The translations under genes were made by a program, and so were the position numbers. The notes below the pieces were generated by a model. It made no database searches and was not told the origin of the DNA. It saw only the letters and a program-made list of their open reading frames with translations. A stretch of DNA of 53,394 nucleotides from Fibrobacterota bacterium (GTDB taxonomy: Bacteria > Fibrobacterota > Fibrobacteria > UBA11236). Each line of letters starts with the position of its first letter. Position 1 is the stretch's first letter. This document shows positions 47,515 to 53,394 of the stretch, in pieces. The stretch spans positions 1 through 53,394 of the forward strand of contig CANIEU010000014.1 in assembly GCA_947466585.1 (NCBI GenBank), read 5' to 3'.

Positions 47515-47829
47515 TTATTCGACGGCCTTCCCGGTTTTTTTCTCAACGCGAACCCGCTTGCCATCCACCGCACGGCGTACGACCTTGACGGGTTCATTGG
47601 ATTTTGCGCTCACCAGCATGAGATTGGACACATGGATGGGAGCTTCCCGGTCCACAATGCCGCCCTTTTGATCCTGCTGGGTGGGCTTCTGGTGCTTCTT
47701 GACAAGGTTGACGCCTTCAACGAGGACGCGGTTTTTGTCCGCATACACGAGGAGAATCTTGCCCGTTTTACCGCGGGCCTTGCCGGAAATCACCTTGACG
47801 GTGTCGTTTTTCTTCAGATTCAGAGCCAC
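47515..47829 (-). CDS. rplX: Ribosomal protein uL24
   Basis: 104 residues from GTG at 47829: VALNLKKNDTVKVISGKARGKTGKILLVYADKNRVLVEGVNLVKKHQKPTQQDQKGGIVDREAPIHVSNL, the KOW-domain pattern. The GTG lies one base after the rplN stop; a TTG three codons earlier overlaps rplN and is less likely. Confidence 0.96.
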   Translation of the reverse strand: MALNLKKNDTVKVISGKARGKTGKILLVYADKNRVLVEGVNLVKKHQKPTQQDQKGGIVDREAPIHVSNLMLVSAKSNEPVKVVRRAVDGKRVRVEKKTGKAVE

Positions 47830-47830
47830 G

Positions 47831-48199
47831 TTACACAACCTCCGGCGCGAGGGAGACGATCTTCATGAACTGACGATCGCGAAGTTCGCGGGCGACAGGT
47901 CCGAAGATGCGGGATCCCTTGGGCTCCTTGGCATCGTTGATAATGACGACGGCATTTTCCCCGAAGCGAATCGAGGATCCGTCTTTACGCTTGATCTCAC
48001 GGATCGTGCGAACCACGACCGCCTTCTGCACGCTGCCGCTTTTGACGGCACCAGCGGGGGCGGCATCTTTGATAGCGACGACGATGATGTCACCGATGGA
48101 GGCGTAACGACGACGCGTGCCGCCGAGCACCTTGATGCACATCGCCTTTTTGGCGCCGGAATTGTCGGCCACGTTGAGCCGGGTCTGTTGCTGAATCAT
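47831..48199 (-). CDS. rplN: Ribosomal protein uL14
   Basis: 122 residues, near-universal sequence: [46 protein letters not shown] and [40 protein letters not shown]. Confidence 0.98.
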   Translation of the reverse strand: MIQQQTRLNVADNSGAKKAMCIKVLGGTRRRYASIGDIIVVAIKDAAPAGAVKSGSVQKAVVVRTIREIKRKDGSSIRFGENAVVIINDAKEPKGSRIFGPVARELRDRQFMKIVSLAPEVV

Positions 48200-48206
48200 T
48201 TTTCGC

Positions 48207-48482
48207 CTACTTCTTCTTCTCGACGACGCGGATCAGGCGCCAGCGCTTGTCCTTGCTCAGACGGCGGGTTTCCGCGATTTCCACGGTATCGCCCTCATGC
48301 GCCTCGTTGTTTTCGTCGTGCGCCTTGAATTTCACGGTCGTGTGCACGGTTTTACCGTACAGGGGATGCGACTTGCGATTGACGGTCGCGACGGTGATGG
48401 TCTTATCCATCTTGTCGCTGACCACAATGCCGGTGCGTACCTTGCGGCCGTTTTCCCGCTGAATGTCTGATTGCAGTTCCAT
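48207..48482 (-). CDS. rpsQ: Ribosomal protein uS17
   Basis: 91 residues: [80 protein letters not shown]. Normal length. Confidence 0.97.
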   Translation of the reverse strand: MELQSDIQRENGRKVRTGIVVSDKMDKTITVATVNRKSHPLYGKTVHTTVKFKAHDENNEAHEGDTVEIAETRRLSKDKRWRLIRVVEKKK

Positions 48483-48504
48483 AGTCTTCTTTCAGGCACG
48501 AGCC

Positions 48505-48714
48505 TTAGTTTGCCTTGTTTGCCTTCTCAGTGAGAACCGTACGGGCGCGGGCGATATCCTTCCGGAGAGTCCGGAGGATGGACGTGTTTTCCAACTTCCC
48601 CATTCCAGCTTGGAGCCGGCTGTTGAAGAGCTGGGCTTCCAGATCCTTCACCTTGGTCACGAGGGCCTCGGCACTCAGTTCCCGGTATTCACGGGCTTTG
48701 ACGATGTTAGCCAT
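48505..48714 (-). CDS. rpmC: Ribosomal protein uL29
   Basis: 69 residues, two helices: [59 protein letters not shown]. The start overlaps the rplP end by eight bases. Confidence 0.97.
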   Translation of the reverse strand: MANIVKAREYRELSAEALVTKVKDLEAQLFNSRLQAGMGKLENTSILRTLRKDIARARTVLTEKANKAN

Positions 48715-49123
48715 TCGCTGCCACCTCCACGATCTTGCACTTCAACGGCAGCTTCTGAGCCGCAACCGCCAAGGCTTCCATTGCGAGTGCACGGTCAACG
48801 CCGCCCATCTCGAAAAGGATTCTGCCGGCGAGGGCTACTGCCACCCAACCTTCCACGCTGCCCTTACCGGAACCCATGCGGGTTTCCGCAGGCTTCTTGG
48901 TGTAGGGCTTATCCGGAAACACCCGGATCCAAACCTGACCGCCGCGCTTGATTTTGCGCGTCATGGCGATACGAGCCGCCTCGATCTGGCGGTTGGTCAC
49001 CCAAGACGACTCAAGCGCCTGGATTCCGTACTCACCGAAGGCCAAGGTGGTGCCGCGCGGGGCGACACCCTTCATCTTGCCTTTTTGAACTTTGCGCCAC
49101 TTGACCTTCTTCGGGCTCAGCAT
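48707..49123 (-). CDS. rplP: Ribosomal protein uL16
   Basis: 138 residues: [88 protein letters not shown]. The core is complete, with the conserved Arg/Met of RMGSGKG. The ATG abuts the rpsC stop (TAATG). Confidence 0.98.
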   Translation of the reverse strand: MLSPKKVKWRKVQKGKMKGVAPRGTTLAFGEYGIQALESSWVTNRQIEAARIAMTRKIKRGGQVWIRVFPDKPYTKKPAETRMGSGKGSVEGWVAVALAGRILFEMGGVDRALAMEALAVAAQKLPLKCKIVEVAANG

Positions 49124-49794
49124 TAGGACCGCGTCCTTTCTTCTTCATGCTGGGTATTCATGGCATCCTTTTTAAGGATTTCGCCCTTGAAAATCCAGAC
49201 CTTGATTCCGATCGTTCCGTACGTCGTCTCGGCGCGCGAAGTCGCGTAGTCGATGTCGGCGCGCAGCGTCTGCAAGGGAATACGTCCATCGCGGGTTTTT
49301 TCGACGCGGGCGATTTCTGCACCACCAAGACGACCACTGCACGTGATCTTGATACCCTGGGCGCCCAGACGCATGGCCGAGGCCACCGCCTTCTTCATCG
49401 CGCGGCGGAACGCCACGCGCTTCTCGAGCTGGCGGGCGATGTTCTCGCCGACGAGCTGGGCGTCGACTTCGGGACGCTTGATTTCGCGGATGTTGATGTA
49501 GATCTGCTTGCCGGTGAGATGCTGCATCTCTCCGCGCAAACGTTCTACTTCCTCACCCTTCTTGCCGATCACCACACCCGGACGGGCGGTGAACAGGTTT
49601 ATGGTCACTTCGCGCACGGTGCGCTCGATACCCACGTTGGAAAGGCTGGCGTGAGCCAAACGCTTGCGCAGGTAGCGACGGATCATCATATCCTCATAAA
49701 GGAGATCCGCAAAGTTCTTTTCGGCGTACCAACGCGAGTTCCATTGCTTGACGACGCCAAGCCGGAATCCAATCGGATGTGTTTTCTGTCCCAC
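49123..49794 (-). CDS. rpsC: Ribosomal protein uS3
   Basis: 223 residues. [24 protein letters not shown] opening, KH domain with [13 protein letters not shown], and C-terminal [58 protein letters not shown]. Normal length. Confidence 0.98.
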   Translation of the reverse strand: MGQKTHPIGFRLGVVKQWNSRWYAEKNFADLLYEDMMIRRYLRKRLAHASLSNVGIERTVREVTINLFTARPGVVIGKKGEEVERLRGEMQHLTGKQIYINIREIKRPEVDAQLVGENIARQLEKRVAFRRAMKKAVASAMRLGAQGIKITCSGRLGGAEIARVEKTRDGRIPLQTLRADIDYATSRAETTYGTIGIKVWIFKGEILKKDAMNTQHEEERTRS

Positions 49795-49806
49795 TCTCTA
49801 CCCCCC

Positions 49807-50148
49807 TTAGTCCGACACCACGACGGTGAGATGACTAAGCTTTTTTTCGATTCGGAACGCACGCCCCTGCGCACGCGGACGAATGCGCTTGACCAGCGGA
49901 CCCGCGTCGACCGTAACCGACTTGATGGTCAGGGTCTTTCCACGCACACCGCCCTCTTGCTTGACCTGCCAATTAGACACGGCCGACTTGAGAACTTTTT
50001 CCACCATGCGGGCCGATTTCTTGCGGGGCCCAAGGCCAAACAAGATTGCCGACGCCGCTTCCACGGACTTACCGCGGATAAGATCTGCCACGAGACGCAT
50101 GCGGTTGGTCGAGGACCGCAGGTATTTGGCTTTTGCCGTTGCTTCCAT
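49807..50148 (-). CDS. rplV: Ribosomal protein uL22
   Basis: 113 residues: AKAKYLRSSTNRMRLVADLIRGKSVEAASAILFGLGPRKKSARMVEKVLKSAVSNW and the tunnel hairpin VDAGPLVKRIRPRAQGRAFRIEKKLSHLTVVV. Confidence 0.97.
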   Translation of the reverse strand: MEATAKAKYLRSSTNRMRLVADLIRGKSVEAASAILFGLGPRKKSARMVEKVLKSAVSNWQVKQEGGVRGKTLTIKSVTVDAGPLVKRIRPRAQGRAFRIEKKLSHLTVVVSD

Positions 50149-50160
50149 GCGAATAATCCC

Positions 50161-50433
50161 CTATTTCGCCTTCTCGGACTTCACGTGACCGCGATAAGTG
50201 CGGGTCATCGAGAATTCGCCGAGTTTGTGGCCGACCATGTTCTCCGAGACGAACACGGGCACGAAGATCTTACCGTTGTAAACGGCGATCGTCTGACCCA
50301 CGAAGTCCGGCGTGATCGTGGAGCGACGGCTCCAAGTTTTAATGGCGGTTTTTTTTCCGCCAGTGCCCGCGCCCTGCACCTTCGTGAGAAGGTGCGTGTC
50401 GACAAAGGCGCCTTTTTTAAGTGAACGAGCCAT
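50161..50433 (-). CDS. rpsS: Ribosomal protein uS19
   Basis: 90 residues: [18 protein letters not shown] ... [52 protein letters not shown]. Complete. Confidence 0.98.
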   Translation of the reverse strand: MARSLKKGAFVDTHLLTKVQGAGTGGKKTAIKTWSRRSTITPDFVGQTIAVYNGKIFVPVFVSENMVGHKLGEFSMTRTYRGHVKSEKAK

Positions 50434-50444
50434 GATGTTCCCTT

Positions 50445-51275
50445 TTACACGTTCTTCGGACGACGGCGGACGATGAACCGATCGGTCCGCTTGTTGTTAC
50501 GGGTCTTCTTGCCCTTGGACTTCTTGCCCCACGGCGAAACCGGGTGGCTACCACCGGAGGTTCTGCCTTCACCGCCACCCATCGGGTGATCGACCGGGTT
50601 CATGGCTACGCCGCGAACCTTGGGACGCTTGCCGAGCCAGCGTGAACGACCGGCCGAACCGCTGACGATCTTGCTGTGGTCCGGATTGCCGACGCGACCG
50701 ATAGTCGCCTGGCAGTCCGCAAGCACCAACCGGATTTCACCGGACGGCAACTTGAGGTGGACATAGTTGCCTTCGCGCGCCACAACTTCGCACTGCGTGC
50801 CGGCGGAGCGGGCCATTTGGGCGCCTTTTCCGGGCTTGAGTTCGACGTTATGAACAAAGGTGTTCATCGGCAGTTTGCCGAGAGGAAGCACGTTGCCCGG
50901 CTCGAGCGCCGCGTTCTCCGAAGAGACCAGCGAGGCGCCGACCTGAAGGCCGTCGGCCGCGATGATGTAACGGCGTTGGCCGTCGGCATAGCGGATAAGG
51001 GCGATACGGGCACTGCGGTTCGGATCGTATTCGATCGTCTCCACGATGGCCGGAATGCCGGTACGCTCGCGACGGAAGTCGACGATACGATAGAGGCGCT
51101 TATGGCCACCGCCGCGACGGCGCATGGTGATCTTGCCGTGATTGTTACGTCCGGCCTTTTTGGAAATGCCTTCGGTAAGCGGCTTGTACGGCTCGGAAGC
51201 CGTGACTTCCTCGAAGCCCGACGTCTGCTTGTAGCGCAGAGTCTTGGTAAGCGGTCTGTAGGTTTTGAGTGCCAT
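50445..51275 (-). CDS. rplB: Ribosomal protein uL2
   Basis: 276 residues from [17 protein letters not shown]; the frame upstream of it lies within rplW and is not used. Conserved [21 protein letters not shown], the peptidyl-transferase-near [30 protein letters not shown] and the C-terminal [10 protein letters not shown]. Confidence 0.98.
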   Translation of the reverse strand: MALKTYRPLTKTLRYKQTSGFEEVTASEPYKPLTEGISKKAGRNNHGKITMRRRGGGHKRLYRIVDFRRERTGIPAIVETIEYDPNRSARIALIRYADGQRRYIIAADGLQVGASLVSSENAALEPGNVLPLGKLPMNTFVHNVELKPGKGAQMARSAGTQCEVVAREGNYVHLKLPSGEIRLVLADCQATIGRVGNPDHSKIVSGSAGRSRWLGKRPKVRGVAMNPVDHPMGGGEGRTSGGSHPVSPWGKKSKGKKTRNNKRTDRFIVRRRPKNV

Positions 51276-51282
51276 GTGGATC

Positions 51283-51567
51283 CTACTCGAGTTCCTTGAT
51301 GATTTCACCCTGCTTGAGGCGAATCACGGCCTTTTTCCATGCCGCGCGGCGGCCGGGAATTCCGCGAACCTGCTTGATCTTGCCCTGCATGTTCTGCGTA
51401 TTGACCGACTCAACCTTTACTTCAAACCGCTGCTCGATCGCCTTCTTGATCTCCGACTTGTTCGTGGAGGGAGAAACGCGGAACACGTACTGGTTCGCAC
51501 CGGCGCGCTGGCCGAGCGACTTTTCCGAAAGCAGCGGGGTTCCAATGATGTCTTTCAAAGGCTTCAT
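51283..51567 (-). CDS. rplW: Ribosomal protein uL23
   Basis: 94 residues: [84 protein letters not shown]. Exit-tunnel protein, dock for SRP and trigger factor. Confidence 0.97.
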   Translation of the reverse strand: MKPLKDIIGTPLLSEKSLGQRAGANQYVFRVSPSTNKSEIKKAIEQRFEVKVESVNTQNMQGKIKQVRGIPGRRAAWKKAVIRLKQGEIIKELE

Positions 51568-51570
51568 GGC

Positions 51571-52197
51571 TTATCCCCTCGTCTCCACCAGGGCCTTCAA
51601 GGCCGAGGTGGTAAAAATCACGCTGTCGGCATTCATTAGGCCGTAAGCGTGAATGTCCTGAACGCGTTCCACGCGGGTATCGCGCAGATTGCGCGCGGCG
51701 AGAAGCAGCGCGGCATCGGCCTGATCGACCACAAAGAGATTCTTCGCACCAACAAGCTCGGCCTTTTGGAGGATGCCGGCGAGCTGGCTCGTCTTGGGAG
51801 CCGTCACACCGAGGGCCTCAAACACGTGCACCTGGCTGGCGCTGGCCTTGAGAGACAGAGCCGAGACGAAAGCCTTCTGCTTCATCTTCTGGGTGATGGA
51901 CTTGGTGTACTTGTGCGGGATCGGGCCATGGGCCTTGCCGCCGCGGGCGTACTGAGGCGCGGTGTTGGACCCTTGACGGGCGCCACCGGTTCCCTTTTGC
52001 TTGTGCGGCTTTCTGCCGCCGCCCGAAACTTCGGAGCGGTTCTTGGTCTTATGCGTGCCCTGGCGCTGATTGCCGAGGTACACATAGGTCGCCTGGAACA
52101 ACGCCGGCTCGCTCACTTCCTGATCGAAGTGGGAGGCGGGGAGCTCGAGGTCCTGCTTGTACGCGCCGTCGGGCCCGTGCAGTTTAGCCTTAGCCAT
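51571..52197 (-). CDS. rplD: Ribosomal protein uL4
   Basis: 208 residues. GTHKTKNRSEVSGGGRKPHKQKGTGGARQGSNTAPQYARGGKAHGPIP is the conserved tunnel loop; the remainder is the globular domain. The start overlaps the rplC end by eight bases. Confidence 0.97.
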   Translation of the reverse strand: MAKAKLHGPDGAYKQDLELPASHFDQEVSEPALFQATYVYLGNQRQGTHKTKNRSEVSGGGRKPHKQKGTGGARQGSNTAPQYARGGKAHGPIPHKYTKSITQKMKQKAFVSALSLKASASQVHVFEALGVTAPKTSQLAGILQKAELVGAKNLFVVDQADAALLLAARNLRDTRVERVQDIHAYGLMNADSVIFTTSALKALVETRG

Positions 52198-52813
52198 TTT
52201 GCTTCCTCACAATCACCTTGCCGTTGGTCGCGCCCGGAACCGCGCCCTTGATGAAAATCAAGCCGCTCTCGACATCCACGCGGATGATTTCGAGGTTCTT
52301 GACAGTTTTTTGGTCAACGCCGTGGTGTCCGGGCAGTTTTTTACCGGGGAACACGCGGGCGGGATAAGAGTGGGCGCCGAGTGAACCGGGCGCACGCACG
52401 TTTCTGGAACCGTGAGCGGAGGGACCGCGATGGAACTTGTGGCGCTTGATGGTACCCGCGAAGCCGCGGCCCTTGCTGACGCCGATGACGGTGACTTTTT
52501 TCTCATCAGAGAAAATGCCCACGTCATACTGCTTGCCGATTTCCCAATCGGACAGATCGTCCAAACGGAACTCCATGACCTGACGAGAAGGGGCGATGCC
52601 CGACTTCTTGAACTGGCCCACATCGGCGCGGGTGAGGTGCTTTTCTTTCGCCGGAGCTTGGGCGATCTTGATCGCCGTATATCCGTCGCGCTCCTGGGTC
52701 TTGAGATCCATGACGGTCGCGGGCGAAGCCTCGACGACGGTCACTGCGATCGGCTGACCTTCAGCGTTGAAGATCTGGGTCATGCCCAGTTTTTTTCCGA
52801 TAATGCCCAACAT
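52190..52813 (-). CDS. rplC: Ribosomal protein uL3
   Basis: 207 residues from [15 protein letters not shown]. Conserved [55 protein letters not shown] extends toward the peptidyl-transferase centre. It starts one base after the rpsJ stop. Confidence 0.98.
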   Translation of the reverse strand: MLGIIGKKLGMTQIFNAEGQPIAVTVVEASPATVMDLKTQERDGYTAIKIAQAPAKEKHLTRADVGQFKKSGIAPSRQVMEFRLDDLSDWEIGKQYDVGIFSDEKKVTVIGVSKGRGFAGTIKRHKFHRGPSAHGSRNVRAPGSLGAHSYPARVFPGKKLPGHHGVDQKTVKNLEIIRVDVESGLIFIKGAVPGATNGKVIVRKQNG

Positions 52814-52814
52814 G

Positions 52815-53123
52815 CTACACCTTAATTTCCACTTCGACACCTGCCGGCAGATCCAGCTTCATCAGGGAGTCGATGGTTTGGGGCGTCGACTCGAGGATGT
52901 CGATGAGACGCTTGTGCGTGCGAATTTCGAACTGTTCGCGGGAAGTCTTGTCGACGTGCGGGGAGCGCAAAACGGTGTAGATCCGTTTCTTAGTCGGCAA
53001 AGGAATGGGCCCAACGATGTTCGCGCCCGTATTACGGGCGGTGCGTACGATATCGGCTGCCGAACGGTCGATCATGCGATGATCGAACGACTTCAACCGA
53101 ATTCTGATTCTCTCTCCTGCCAC
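52815..53123 (-). CDS. rpsJ: Ribosomal protein uS10
   Basis: 102 residues: [72 protein letters not shown]. The apparent start is GTG at 53123, with an AGGTTTACGC leader and no strong Shine-Dalgarno. First gene of the S10 group, after tuf. Confidence 0.97.
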   Translation of the reverse strand: MAGERIRIRLKSFDHRMIDRSAADIVRTARNTGANIVGPIPLPTKKRIYTVLRSPHVDKTSREQFEIRTHKRLIDILESTPQTIDSLMKLDLPAGVEVEIKV

Positions 53124-53220
53124 GGCGTAAACCTCTTTGCTCGTTAGCTGGTTAATCCCTGCCGACTTTCACAGAACAGACCGGACGCGAGGCCCGGCCT
53201 ATCAACGATCTATGTCGAAC

Positions 53221-53394
53221 CTATGCCAAAATCTCAGTCACAACACCCGCGCCCACGGTCTTGCCACCTTCGCGAATTGCGAAGCGGAGATCCTTGGCCA
53301 TGGCGATGGTTGCGATCAACTCGACGGTGCAGGAGATGTTGTCTCCCGGCATCACCATTTCCACGCCTTCGGGAAGGGTCATCGAACCCGTCAC
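53221..53394 (-). CDS. tuf: Elongation factor Tu, C-terminal part (truncated by window edge)
   Basis: 57 residues of domain 3 running off the right edge: [54 protein letters not shown]. The PGDN and [10 protein letters not shown] motifs are diagnostic. It is transcribed into rpsJ across a 97-base gap, the str-S10 junction seen in many bacteria. Confidence 0.97.
   Translation of the reverse strand: MTGSMTLPEGVEMVMPGDNISCTVELIATIAMAKDLRFAIREGGKTVGAGVVTEILA

Noticed and set aside
49147-50424. 425-residue plus-strand frame across rpsC, rplV and rpsS
   Set aside because: Antisense of three well-conserved ribosomal genes; composition typical of a shadow frame.

Overview
The window is a high-GC chromosomal segment from a Gram-negative bacterium. 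It carries periplasmic and lipoprotein signal peptides, sigma-54 regulation and the universal S10-spc-alpha ribosomal cluster. The lineage cannot be fixed from sequence alone. The RpoA N-terminus (MKWKALHMP), the short zinc-type S14, the ebo-like genes and lysine-rich extensions on S11 and L17 point away from Proteobacteria. A Fibrobacterota-like or related FCB-superphylum bacterium is my best guess, and it is weak. No tRNA, rRNA, CRISPR array, insertion sequence or prophage is visible.

Layout. 1-1740: the end of a peptide ABC importer (yejB partial, yejE). 1754-3754, minus: a HAD phosphatase, a sigma-region-2 protein fused to an anti-sigma-type zinc finger, and a secreted Cys-Lys-Gly repeat protein. 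3957-8755, minus: an ArsR-methyltransferase regulator followed by cobalamin-dependent methionine synthase. 9154-13200, plus: pirin, small proteins (DUF2277, lmo0937 and DUF3185 families), an alpha/beta hydrolase and a haem-binding-domain protein. 13204-15143, minus: dihydroorotase coupled to a small NAD(P)-binding protein. 15266-18715, minus: a histidine kinase, an NtrC-type activator and a secreted protein that sits behind a good -24/-12 promoter with two palindromic upstream sites. This looks like a complete local sigma-54 circuit. 18762-20795: a small HTH protein, a conserved hypothetical and an exported DNase-I-fold enzyme. 20824-30290: uvrA, ettA, a dehydrogenase, rpmB, ispH and a helicase-associated/WYL-like protein. 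30892-31035: a 47-residue histone-H1-like protein.

31197-36053 is an ebo-like block: EboF-like phosphodiesterase-fold protein and EboE on the minus strand, and EboD-like sugar-phosphate cyclase plus a TIM-barrel isomerase on the plus strand. They diverge from a promoter region containing an operator-like inverted repeat. EboA, EboB and EboC equivalents are not in the window. GlcG-family, LEA-like lipoprotein, methyltransferase and uvrC genes follow.

40038-53394, all minus: tuf (partial), S10 L3 L4 L23 L2 S19 L22 S3 L16 L29 S17 L14 L24 L5 S14 S8 L6 L18 S5 L30 L15 SecY IF-1 L36 S13 S11 RpoA L17, ending at a strong terminator. S4 is not between S11 and RpoA, and adk and map are not between SecY and IF-1.

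Short-range structure worth attention: arrays of AAATNNG heptanucleotides scattered between genes, one of which runs into the eboE coding end; GC-rich REP-like palindromes; a 20-bp inverted repeat between the ArsR-methyltransferase gene and metH; and an intrinsic terminator immediately before the helicase/WYL-like gene.
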